Shown: piece by piece, positions 44,110 to 51,472 of the stretch
How the letters are laid out: every line of letters begins with the position of its first letter
Numbering within the stretch: position 1 is the first letter of the stretch
Source: JACVRW01 sp963819115
GTDB taxonomy: Bacteria > Actinomycetota > Thermoleophilia > Solirubrobacterales > Thermoleophilaceae
Direction of reading: 5' to 3'
Assembly (NCBI GenBank): GCA_963819115.1
Contig: CAWFUR010000010.1
Location: forward strand, 186,001-250,000
DNA: 64,000 bases
The notes under the pieces: model-generated
What the model saw: only the letters and a program-made list of their open reading frames with translations
Databases searched by the model: none
Told to the model about the DNA's origin: nothing
Made by a program: the position numbers and the translations under genes

Positions 44110-44880
44110 ATGGCCCGCCGCATCCGGCCGATCTCCCACGAGGATCGGCTCTCCATCGTCGAGCACCTGGACGAGCTGCGCACGCGGATCATCCTCTGCG
44201 GAGTCGCCTTCGGAGTCGCCTGGACGTTCACGATCTGGCAGAACCACCTGATCCTCAGGATCGTGAACCACCCGCTGCCGCGCGGGATCGAGCCGATCAC
44301 GCTGGGACCGGCGGAGGCCTTCTACACCACGCTCACGAACTCTGCCTACGCGGCCGTGATCATCTCGCTGCCGTTCATCCTCTACCAGGTGTACGCGTTC
44401 CTGCTCCCGGCGTTCAGTCCCAGCGAGCGCCGCCTGGCGCTGCCGCTGCTGCTGCTGATCCCGGTGCTCTTCATCTCCGGCGTCGTGTTCTGTTACTTCG
44501 TGGTGCTGGGGCCGGCCCTGCACTTCCTCCTCAACTTCAACGCGGACCAGTTCAACACGCAGGTCCGGGCTCGCGACTACTACTCGTTCATCACCATGAT
44601 CATGCTGGCGATGGGCATCGGGTTCCAGATACCGGTGGGCATCCTGGCCGCCTGCAAGCTGGGGCTCACGAGCCCGGAGAAGCTGCGCAAGGGGCGCCGC
44701 TACGCGATCGTGGTGATCGCGGTGCTGGCCTCGCTGCTGCCCACGCTCGACCCGCTCACGCTGATCCTCGAGATGATCCCGCTCATCCTTCTCTATGAGA
44801 TGAGCATCTGGCTGGCCACCGTCCTCGGCAGGCCCGCGCCCGAGGTGGCGGATCGCATCGCCTCGGCCGAGGGCAGCTAG
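44110..44880 (+). CDS. tatC: Twin-arginine translocase subunit TatC
   Basis: 256 aa with six helices. N-terminal signal-recognition motif LSIVEHLDELRTRII and SLPFILYQVYAFLLPAFSPSERR, with the later LLLLIPVLFISGVVFCYFVV. Receptor for RR signal peptides. Operon with tatA. Confidence 0.96.
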   Translation: MARRIRPISHEDRLSIVEHLDELRTRIILCGVAFGVAWTFTIWQNHLILRIVNHPLPRGIEPITLGPAEAFYTTLTNSAYAAVIISLPFILYQVYAFLLPAFSPSERRLALPLLLLIPVLFISGVVFCYFVVLGPALHFLLNFNADQFNTQVRARDYYSFITMIMLAMGIGFQIPVGILAACKLGLTSPEKLRKGRRYAIVVIAVLASLLPTLDPLTLILEMIPLILLYEMSIWLATVLGRPAPEVADRIASAEGS

Positions 44881-44893
44881 CCTTCCCCGCCGC

Positions 44894-45568
44894 ATGCTCT
44901 TCGACCTCAGAGGCCGCCGTCGCCGCGCTGTGCAGGGCACCTACCTGGTGCTGGCGATGCTGATGGGCGGCGGCCTGGTGCTCTTCGGAGTCGGCGGCAG
45001 CGTGTCCGGCGGGCTCCTCGACGCGTTCAAGAGCAACGGCGGCGGGGGCAACGACGTGGTGGCCAAGCGGATCGACCGCAACGAGGCGCGCCTCAAGGCG
45101 TCGCCCTCCGACACGGCGGCGCTGAAGGCGCTCGTCCGGGACAACTACTCGCAGGCCGTGTCGCAGCAGCCCTCCGGTGCGACGGAGTTCCCCGACGATG
45201 CGAAGGACGACCTCGCGAACGCCGCCACCTACTGGCAGCGCTATCTGAAGGAGACCGACAAGCCGGACGCCTCGCTGGCCACCGTGGCGCTGCGGGTGTA
45301 CGACGTCGGCGCCCTGAACAAACCGGCCGACGCCACCAAGGCGATGACCATCGTGGCCGGCGCCTCCAACGACTTCCAGTCCTACCTCCAGCTGGTCCAG
45401 TACGCCACGCTGGCCGGGGACAAGCGCACGGCCGCGCTCGCGACTCAGAAGGCCGTGGACCTCGCGCCGAAGAAGCTCAAGAAGCTGGTGCAGAAGCAGG
45501 CCGAGCAGTTCCAGGCGCAAGCTGCCGCCCAGAAAAAGGCGGCCGCCGCGCAGCCGAGCGGCGGCTGA
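44894..45568 (+). CDS. Membrane-anchored protein with TPR-like helical repeats
   Basis: 224 aa. Basic N-terminus, one helix (LVLAMLMGGGLVLFGVGG), then a helical region with two or three loose repeats (DTAALKALVRDNYSQAV; AATYWQRYLKETDKPD; SYLQLVQYATLAGDKR) and a Lys/Ala/Gln-rich C-terminal tail. Probably extracytoplasmic helical-repeat domain. Follows tatC by 13 bp and may share its transcript. Function unknown. Confidence 0.75.
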   Translation: MLFDLRGRRRRAVQGTYLVLAMLMGGGLVLFGVGGSVSGGLLDAFKSNGGGGNDVVAKRIDRNEARLKASPSDTAALKALVRDNYSQAVSQQPSGATEFPDDAKDDLANAATYWQRYLKETDKPDASLATVALRVYDVGALNKPADATKAMTIVAGASNDFQSYLQLVQYATLAGDKRTAALATQKAVDLAPKKLKKLVQKQAEQFQAQAAAQKKAAAAQPSGG

Positions 45569-45570
45569 CG

Positions 45571-45576
45571 TACCCT
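45571..45576 (+). promoter_or_regulatory. Putative -10 box TACCCT for STAS gene
   Basis: TACCCT lies 52 nt before the STAS GTG, which has its own ribosome site GGGGAGAAG; it would give a leader of about 45 nt. Confidence 0.3.
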
Positions 45577-45628
45577 TCAGGCCTCGCAGGCAGGATGCAG
45601 GCGACAAGGCACGAACCCGGGGAGAAGC

Positions 45629-45979
45629 GTGAATTTCCACATCGAAGACGAGGCTGTCGACGACACCACCCATGTGATCGAGCTCGGTGGCGAGGTGGAT
45701 CTATACACCGCGCCCGAATTCAAGGAGCGGATGGTCGAGCTGATCGAGTCGGGCAAGAAGCAGATCGTGGTGGACCTCTCGAAGGCCACCTTCATCGACT
45801 CGACCACGCTCGGCGTGCTCGTGGGCGGGGTCAAGCGCCTGCGCCCGGCGGGTGGCTCGCTGGCGCTGGTCTGCACCGACGACAACATCACCAAGATTTT
45901 CGAGATCACCGGCCTCGACCGCGTGTTCCCGATCCACTCCTCGCGGGACGAGGCGCTGGCCGCGGTCGCCAGCACCTGA
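45629..45979 (+). CDS. STAS-domain anti-sigma factor antagonist
   Basis: 116 aa, GTG start. A single STAS domain: VIELGGEVDLYTAPEFKERM, VVDLSKATFIDSTTLGVLVGGVKRL with the phosphorylatable Ser in DSTTLG, and SLALVCTDDNITKIFEITGLDRVF. By family it would capture an RsbW-type kinase to release a sigma factor. The anti-sigma-like gene at 60155 is a possible but distant partner. A triplicated repeat follows. Confidence 0.93.
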   Translation: MNFHIEDEAVDDTTHVIELGGEVDLYTAPEFKERMVELIESGKKQIVVDLSKATFIDSTTLGVLVGGVKRLRPAGGSLALVCTDDNITKIFEITGLDRVFPIHSSRDEALAAVAST

Positions 45980-45995
45980 GCGTCCCACCCGGCGC

Positions 45996-46145
45996 GAGGG
46001 AGGAGCACAGCCGGATCGTTGATCCGGCGAGCACCGGACCATGCCGAGGGAGGAGCACAGCCGGATCGTTGATCCGGCGAGCACCGGACCATGCCGAGGG
46101 AGGAGCACAGCCGGATCGTTGATCCGGCGAGCACCGGACCATGCC
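45996..46145 (-). repeat. Three perfect tandem 50-bp copies of the palindromic repeat (copy D)
   Basis: Units at 45996-46045, 46046-46095 and 46096-46145 are identical. Each has AGGAGCACAG, stem CCGGATC-GTT-GATCCGG, CGAGCACCGGACCATGCC. No spacers between units, so this is not a CRISPR array. Lies between the STAS gene stop and tRNA-Lys. Confidence 0.93.
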
Positions 46146-46152
46146 GTCCTTC

Positions 46153-46158
46153 TAGAAT
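46153..46158 (+). promoter_or_regulatory. -10 box TAGAAT for tRNA-Lys
   Basis: TAGAAT ends 9 nt before the mature tRNA 5' end, and lies just after the repeat array. Confidence 0.5.
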
Positions 46159-46167
46159 CGCCCGTCC

Positions 46168-46240
46168 GGGCCGTTAGCTCAACTGGCAGAGCAGGAGACT
46201 CTTAATCTCAAGGTTGAAGGTTCGAGTCCTTCACGGCCCA
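46168..46240 (+). tRNA. tRNA-Lys (CTT)
   Basis: 73 nt: acceptor GGGCCGT/ACGGCCC, D-arm GCTC..GAGC, anticodon loop CTCTTAA (anticodon CTT), T-arm GAAGG TTCGAGT CCTTC, discriminator A; CCA not encoded. The anticodon stem GGAGA/TCTCA has a G-A mismatch at the 27-43 pair, otherwise perfect. Confidence 0.95.
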
Positions 46241-46248
46241 CTTTCCTG

Positions 46249-47061
46249 ATGGCGGATGACGCGACACAGACCGCCGCCGCCGAGCTCGGATCACTCGACG
46301 GCCGCATCGCCCCGGCGGAGGAGATCCGGATCCCGGCCACCGACGAGGGGTTGCTTCGGGGGGACGGCGCATTCGAGGTCGTCCGGGTCTACGACGGGCA
46401 TCCGTTCGCGCTGGCCGATCACCTGGACCGGCTGGAGCTGTCTGGAGGCAGCCTGCGGATTGAGGTCCCACGCGCGCTGCTCGAGGCCGAGATCGCCGAG
46501 CTGCTGGACGCACGCGGCGGGAGGGCTTTCGACGGCGCACTGCGGATCGTCCTCACCCGCGGGGGCCTGCGGCTTCTGCTCACGGAGCCAGCGCTGGAGA
46601 AGCCGGGGACCGTCCGGCTTGCCACGGTGACCTATGCGCCTACGCGGATCCTGGACGGAGTGAAGTCCCTCTCCTACGCGGCGAACATGCTGGCCACGCG
46701 GCTCGCACAGGAGCGCGGCTTCGACGAGGCCCTGCTGGTGACCCCTCACGGGCGCGTGCTGGAGGCGCCCACGTCGTCGATCTTCTGGATCGATGCGGAG
46801 GGGCGCATCCTGACCCCGCCGCTGAGCGATCACATCCTCGCCTCCATCACGCGCCGGCTCGTGATGGAAGCGGTGGAGGTGCAGGAGCGGCCGTGCACCA
46901 TGGACGACCTGCGCGCGGCAAGCCAGGCCTTCCTGGCCTCCACCACTCGTGAGGCTCAGTCGATCATCGCGGTGGACGACCTGGAGCTGCCGGTGGGGGA
47001 GCGCACCCTCGAGGTGCAGCGGGCGCTCCGCGCCCGGATCCGGGACGAGCTCGGGACCTAG
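46249..47061 (+). CDS. Class IV aminotransferase (branched-chain aminotransferase / aminodeoxychorismate lyase family)
   Basis: 270 aa. TDEGLLRGDGAFEVVRVYDG, HLDRLELSGGSLRI, SLSYAANMLATRLAQERGFDEALLVTPHGRVLEAPTSSIFW in sequence, and STTREAQSIIAVDD. The PLP lysine is the one in VKSLSY. Fold IV pattern is clear, but distinguishing BCAT, D-amino acid transaminase and PabC needs comparison. It starts 8 bp after tRNA-Lys. Confidence 0.85.
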   Translation: MADDATQTAAAELGSLDGRIAPAEEIRIPATDEGLLRGDGAFEVVRVYDGHPFALADHLDRLELSGGSLRIEVPRALLEAEIAELLDARGGRAFDGALRIVLTRGGLRLLLTEPALEKPGTVRLATVTYAPTRILDGVKSLSYAANMLATRLAQERGFDEALLVTPHGRVLEAPTSSIFWIDAEGRILTPPLSDHILASITRRLVMEAVEVQERPCTMDDLRAASQAFLASTTREAQSIIAVDDLELPVGERTLEVQRALRARIRDELGT

Positions 47062-47171
47062 TCCCGCGGCCGCGGGCGGGATTCCATGCGATGGGACACG
47101 TACCAGGCCATGTGCCGGATGACACCCGCCGCCATCCCGACGGCCTCTCCGAGGAACTTCCGATTCAGCAC
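47058..47171 (-). CDS. Possible 37-aa small protein
   Basis: Minus-strand GTG at 47171 opens MLNRKFLGEAVGMAAG..., containing IRHMAWYVSHR and ending MESRPRPRD; the TAG shares the CTAG with the end of the class IV aminotransferase gene. About 31 of 36 sense codons end in G or C, like the real genes here. A TAACAT box and GGAAGG precede the GTG. The helix could be amphipathic. No family recognised. Confidence 0.45.
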   Translation of the reverse strand: MLNRKFLGEAVGMAAGVIRHMAWYVSHRMESRPRPRD

Positions 47172-47209
47172 CCTTCCATGTTAGGCCGATCGGGCGATCG
47201 GGGCCACCG

Positions 47210-48286
47210 GTGACCATCATCACCGTGATCGGGAACCGGCCGCAGTTCGTGAAGGCAGCGGCGGTCTCGGCGAAGCTGCGCGAGCGCCACGAGGAGCTGA
47301 TCGTGCACACCGGCCAGCACTACGACGACGAGCTCTCGCGCGTGTTCTTCGACGAGCTCGGGGTGCCGGCGCCGGACCGCCAGCTGCATGCGGCGTCGGG
47401 CAGCAACACGGCCCAGACGGCCCGCATCCTCGCCGAGCTGGAGCCGATCCTGGCCGAGGTGGAGCCGGAGCTCGTCCTGATCTACGGAGACACGAACTCC
47501 ACCCTGGCCGGAGCCGTGGCGGCTGCCCAGGCCGGCGTGCCCGTGGCCCACGTGGAGGCCGGGATGCGCTCCTTCGACCGCTCCATGCCCGAGGAGCTCA
47601 ATCGCGTGCTGGCCGATCACGCCAGCGACCTGCTGCTCTGCTCCACCGAGGTGGCGGTGCGGAACCTGGAGCACGAGGGCGTGCGCGGCGAGGTGCACCT
47701 GGTGGGCGATGTGATGGCGGACGTGTCGCTGGCCTTCCAGGATGTGGCGCGCGAGCGCTCCCACGCGGTGTCCGACCGCGGTCTCGAGCCTGGCGGGTAC
47801 CTCCTCGTCACCGCACACCGTGCCGGCAACGTGGACCCGCCGGATCGGCTGCGCCTGCTGGTGGAGCTGATCGAGGCGCTGCCCGGTCCCGTGGTGTTCC
47901 CAGTGCACCCGCGCACCAGGCGACGGCTGGAGGAGGAGGGGATGCTCGACCGCCTCCTGGACCGCCCCGGCTTGGAGCTGGCCCCGCCGCTCGGCTACCT
48001 CGACTTCCTCGAGTTGGCGCGCGGTGCCCGCGCGGTGCTCACCGACTCCGGCGGCGTGCAGAAGGAGGCCTACCTGCTCGGCGTGCCCTGCGTGACCCTG
48101 CGTGACACCACGGAGTGGACCGAGACCGTGGACGCGGGCTGGAACGTGCTGGTGGGGCTCGATCGCGCCGCTGCCCTCGCCGCCATCGAGCGCCGGCCCC
48201 CCGCCGAGCGGCCCGAGCTGTACGGCGGCGGGCGCGCCGCCCAGCGCGTTTGCGACGTGGTGTCGGCCTACACTGCTCCCATATGA
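47210..48286 (+). CDS. wecB: UDP-N-acetylglucosamine 2-epimerase (non-hydrolysing)
   Basis: 358 aa, GTG start. GNRPQFVKAAAVSAKL, HTGQHYDDELSRVFF, YGDTNSTLAGAVAA, HVEAGMRSFDRSMPEELNR, TAHRAGNVD and TDSGGVQKEAYLLGVPC: the WecB/MnaA pattern. Makes UDP-ManNAc or a related epimer. Overlaps the dehydrogenase gene (ATGA); together they supply an aminouronic sugar nucleotide. A CCGATCGGGCGATCGG inverted repeat sits 9 bp upstream (47185-47200). Confidence 0.93.
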   Translation: MTIITVIGNRPQFVKAAAVSAKLRERHEELIVHTGQHYDDELSRVFFDELGVPAPDRQLHAASGSNTAQTARILAELEPILAEVEPELVLIYGDTNSTLAGAVAAAQAGVPVAHVEAGMRSFDRSMPEELNRVLADHASDLLLCSTEVAVRNLEHEGVRGEVHLVGDVMADVSLAFQDVARERSHAVSDRGLEPGGYLLVTAHRAGNVDPPDRLRLLVELIEALPGPVVFPVHPRTRRRLEEEGMLDRLLDRPGLELAPPLGYLDFLELARGARAVLTDSGGVQKEAYLLGVPCVTLRDTTEWTETVDAGWNVLVGLDRAAALAAIERRPPAERPELYGGGRAAQRVCDVVSAYTAPI

Positions 48287-49530
48287 GAATCGGGATCGTC
48301 GGCCTGGGGTACGTCGGCCTCCCGCTGGCCGTGGCGTTCTGCGAGGCCGGCCAGGAGGTCACCGGCGTGGACGCGGACGCGCGGGTGGTGGATGCTCTCC
48401 TCCGCGGGACCTCGCATGTGGAGGACGTGCCGGACTCCGCGCTGGCCGCCATGGCCGGTCGCTTCGAGGCCACCACGCGCTACGCCGACCTGGCTAAGGT
48501 CGACTCGGTGATCGTGGCCGTGCCCACGCCGCTGACCCAGAACCGGGAACCCGACCTCCAGCCCCTCATCGCGGCAGGCACCTCTCTGGCCGGCGTGCTC
48601 CAGGAGGGGCAGCTCGTGGTGCTCGAGTCCACTACCTACCCGGGCACCACCCGGGAGCGCCTCGTGCCCATGCTGGAGGAGTCGGGACTCGCCGCGGGCC
48701 GGGACTTCCATGTGGCCTACTCGCCGGAGCGCATCGACCCGGGCCGCACCGACTACACGATGCGCAACACCCCCAAGGTGGTGGGTGGGGTCACGCAGGA
48801 CTCGCTCGAGCGCGCGGTGGCCCTCTACGAGCTGGTGTGCGACGAGGTGATCGCCGTGTCCACCCCCGAGGTGGCCGAGCTCACGAAGCTGCTGGAGAAC
48901 GTCTTCCGCTCGGTGAACATCGCGCTGGTGAACGAGCTGGCCATCCTCTGCGACCGAATGGGGGTGGACATCTGGGAGGTGGTGGAGTCGGCCGCCACCA
49001 AGCCGTACGGCTTCATGTCGTTCAGGCCCGGTCCGGGCATGGGCGGACACTGCCTGCCCGTGGACCCGTTCTACCTCGCCTGGCGCGCGCGCGAGTTCGA
49101 TCAGCCCACCGAGTTCATCGAGCTGGCGGGCGAGGTGAACCAGCGGATGCCCTACTTCTGCGTGGAGAAGATCGGCCGCGCCCTGAACGACCACGCCAAG
49201 CCGATCAAGGGCTCGCGCATCGCGATCCTCGGCGTCTCCTACAAGGCCGGGGTGGGGGACCTGCGGGAGTCGCCCGGGCTGAAGATCGTCCGGCTGCTGC
49301 GCGATCACGGCGCCGACGTGGCCTACAACGACGACTTCGTGCCGGAGTTGACCGACTTCGGCCTGTCCTCCGAGCCGCTCGACCGCCTGCTCGACGGCGC
49401 GGACTGCGCGGTGATCGTCACCGCGCACCCGGGCCTCGACGTGGAGGCCATCGTGGCCGGTGTGCCGCTGGTCGTGGACTTCCGCGGGGTCACGCGCGGC
49501 ATCGAGGCCCCGAACCTCGTGCGTCTTTGA
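48283..49530 (+). CDS. Nucleotide-sugar dehydrogenase (UDP-ManNAc/UDP-GlcNAc dehydrogenase family)
   Basis: 415 aa. NAD-binding GLGYVGLPLAVAF, VPTPL, STTYPGTTRE, the central SAATKPYGFMSFRPGPGMGGHCLPVDPFYL with catalytic Cys, and C-terminal ILGVSYKAGVGDLRESP. Oxidises a UDP-hexosamine at C6. Coupled to wecB upstream and to the acetyltransferase downstream (TTGA). Confidence 0.93.
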   Translation: MRIGIVGLGYVGLPLAVAFCEAGQEVTGVDADARVVDALLRGTSHVEDVPDSALAAMAGRFEATTRYADLAKVDSVIVAVPTPLTQNREPDLQPLIAAGTSLAGVLQEGQLVVLESTTYPGTTRERLVPMLEESGLAAGRDFHVAYSPERIDPGRTDYTMRNTPKVVGGVTQDSLERAVALYELVCDEVIAVSTPEVAELTKLLENVFRSVNIALVNELAILCDRMGVDIWEVVESAATKPYGFMSFRPGPGMGGHCLPVDPFYLAWRAREFDQPTEFIELAGEVNQRMPYFCVEKIGRALNDHAKPIKGSRIAILGVSYKAGVGDLRESPGLKIVRLLRDHGADVAYNDDFVPELTDFGLSSEPLDRLLDGADCAVIVTAHPGLDVEAIVAGVPLVVDFRGVTRGIEAPNLVRL

Positions 49531-50231
49531 GCGTCTTTCCATCGGACCGCGCACCCGGCCTGATGCTGGGCGAGGGCGTGGACCTCCCCGGCGACGTGGC
49601 GCTCGGAGCGCACGTGGTGGTCCACGCGGGCACCGAGGTGGGCGCGGGCGCGCGCCTGCTCGATCACTGCGTGGTGGGCAAGCCCCTGGCCCTCGGCGCC
49701 CATTCGCGCGCGACCCGCGACCCGGCCGGGCCGACCCTCGTGGGCGCGGGCGCCGTGGTGGGCGCGGGCGCGGTGGTCCTGGCCGGCGCTCGTCTGGGAG
49801 CCGGCAGCGTGGTGGGGGACCAGGCACACGTGCGCGAGCGCGCGGAGATCGGCGCCGAGAGCGTGGTCGGTCGCGGGTCGGCGGTGGACAACGACGTGCG
49901 CATCGGCGCCCGCGTACGAATTCAGACGAATGCCTATGTGACCGCCCATTCCGTGATCGAGGACGACGTGTTCGTCGCTCCGGGGGTCGTCCTCACCAAC
50001 GACCCGAAGGCCGGCCGGCGCGCGCCGGGGGAGGAGCTGCTCGGGGTCATGCTCCGCCGCGGATGCCGCATCGGAGGCGGCGCCGTGCTGCTTCCCGGCG
50101 TGGAGGTCGGCGAGGAGGCCTTCGTGGCCGCCGGCGCGGTGGTCACCCGCGACGTGTCCGCGCGCGCGGTGGTGATGGGCGTCCCCGCCGCCGCCGTGCG
50201 GGAGGTGCCGGAGGCGGAGCTGCTGGGATGA
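49527..50231 (+). CDS. Left-handed beta-helix N-acetyltransferase (WbpD/WlbB-like)
   Basis: 234 aa, TTG start. Many hexapeptide repeats (VGAGAVVGAGAVVLAGARLGAGSVVG) and the diagnostic IQTNAYVTAHSVIEDDVFVAPGVVLTNDP followed by RRGCRIGGGAVLLPGVEVGEEAFVAAGAVV. This resembles acetyltransferases acting on UDP-3-amino-uronic sugars. With the epimerase and dehydrogenase it suggests synthesis of a diacetamido uronic acid, but no aminotransferase or oxidase for C3 is in the window. Confidence 0.85.
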   Translation: MSVFPSDRAPGLMLGEGVDLPGDVALGAHVVVHAGTEVGAGARLLDHCVVGKPLALGAHSRATRDPAGPTLVGAGAVVGAGAVVLAGARLGAGSVVGDQAHVRERAEIGAESVVGRGSAVDNDVRIGARVRIQTNAYVTAHSVIEDDVFVAPGVVLTNDPKAGRRAPGEELLGVMLRRGCRIGGGAVLLPGVEVGEEAFVAAGAVVTRDVSARAVVMGVPAAAVREVPEAELLG

Positions 50232-50881
50232 GGGGCCGCAGGCGCCGCCTGGATCTCACCGGCGACCGCTCGACGGTGGCCCTCGGCGTCACGGCGGGCC
50301 TGGCCGCCGCGGCCGTGCTCCTCGCCGAGGTCGGCCGGGTCTGGCACCGCGGCTCGGCCCCCGCGCCGAGCGAGGCGGACCTGCTGGTCGGCGCGCAGGA
50401 GGCGGTGGCCGAGACCGCCCAGGTGGCCCGCGAAGGGTACCGCCAGCTCTCCACCCCGGAGAACGCGCTATTCAACCTGCTGGGCTCCTTTGTCACCACC
50501 TTCCTCTCCGCCCGCCTGATCACCCACCGGCTGCGCAACCGGTCGCGCGTGGGCCCCTTCCGGAGCGTCCGCCTGGGACGCCGGCACATCCACCACTTCG
50601 TACCGGGGATCGTGATCGCCTTTGCCTCCGGCGCCGGGGCGATCGTGACCCGCCGGGAGGGCATCGAGCCGAAGCTGGCGGTGCCGTTCGGCGTGGGCAT
50701 GGGCCTGACGCTCGACGAGTCGGCGCTGCTGCTCGAGCTGGACGACGTGTACTGGCGACGGGAGGGAATCGTTAGCGTGCAGATCACGCTGGCGGTGATC
50801 GCTCTGCTCTCGGCGCTGGCCCTCGCGCTGCGCCTGTTCCGCGAGGGCGAGCAGGTGGTGCTCGAACCGGCGGCGGTCTGA
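50228..50881 (+). CDS. Integral membrane protein, unknown
   Basis: 217 aa, start coupled to the acetyltransferase gene (ATGA). About four membrane helices; a His-rich loop GRRHIHHFVPGIVI and GMGLTLDESALLLELDDVYW. Seen in actinomycetes as conserved membrane proteins, without function. The HIHH segment could bind metal, but that is speculation. Confidence 0.72.
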   Translation: MRGRRRRLDLTGDRSTVALGVTAGLAAAAVLLAEVGRVWHRGSAPAPSEADLLVGAQEAVAETAQVAREGYRQLSTPENALFNLLGSFVTTFLSARLITHRLRNRSRVGPFRSVRLGRRHIHHFVPGIVIAFASGAGAIVTRREGIEPKLAVPFGVGMGLTLDESALLLELDDVYWRREGIVSVQITLAVIALLSALALALRLFREGEQVVLEPAAV

Positions 50882-51450
50882 TGCACGCCATGGAGAGCGG
50901 GGGAGGACTTGAGTCTCGTCCCGAGATGCCGCCCGGCGGGTGGCATCAGCCGATGCCCCGACCGGGCTGGGAGGGGGGCGCGCTCGCCAGCTGGGGCAGC
51001 CGCGTGGCCGCCTGGTTCATCGACGGCCTGGTGCTGGTGGTGCCGATCGTCGCGCTGTTCTTCGTGCTCGTGGCCGGCGCGGCGGGTATCTCAGGCGACG
51101 ATGACTTCTCCTGGTCGTCGGCGCTCGTGGGACTGGTGCTGTGGGTGGTGATCGTCGGGGCGGTCACCCTGCTCTACGCACCCGTGCTGATGGCGCGCCA
51201 GGGCCGGCGCAACGGGCAGACCCTGGGCAAGCAGGTGGTGGGCATCCGGGTGGTGCCCAACGGAGGCGAGCCGATGACGTTCTGGCCCGGCGCGGCGCGC
51301 GAGGTCGTGATCAAGGGGCTGGCGGTGGGCTTCGCGTCCGCCTTCATCCCCGTTCTGCCCTGGTTCCTGGACAACCTCTGGCCACTCTGGGACGACGAGA
51401 ACCGGGCTCTCCACGACATGGCCGCGTCCACGCACGTCGTACGGGCCTGA
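50881..51450 (+). CDS. RDD-family membrane protein
   Basis: 189 aa. LASWGSRVAAWFIDGLVLVVPIVALFFVLVA with the RDD-type Arg and Asp, three membrane helices, and GQTLGKQVVGIRVVPNGGEPM and DDENRALHDMAASTHVV at the C-terminus. RDD proteins are poorly characterised; some act in Na+(K+)/H+ exchange. Its ATG overlaps the previous stop by one base. Confidence 0.9.
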   Translation: MHAMESGGGLESRPEMPPGGWHQPMPRPGWEGGALASWGSRVAAWFIDGLVLVVPIVALFFVLVAGAAGISGDDDFSWSSALVGLVLWVVIVGAVTLLYAPVLMARQGRRNGQTLGKQVVGIRVVPNGGEPMTFWPGAAREVVIKGLAVGFASAFIPVLPWFLDNLWPLWDDENRALHDMAASTHVVRA

Positions 51451-51472
51451 CCGCGCCGGCGGCCGGGGCCGG

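Noticed and set aside
45996..46145. CRISPR array
   Set aside because: The three 50-bp repeats abut directly with no spacers, and no cas genes are seen.
47185..47200. Half copy of the palindromic repeat upstream of wecB
   Set aside because: CCGATC-GGGC-GATCGG is palindromic and similar to the repeat stem, but both flanking blocks are missing.
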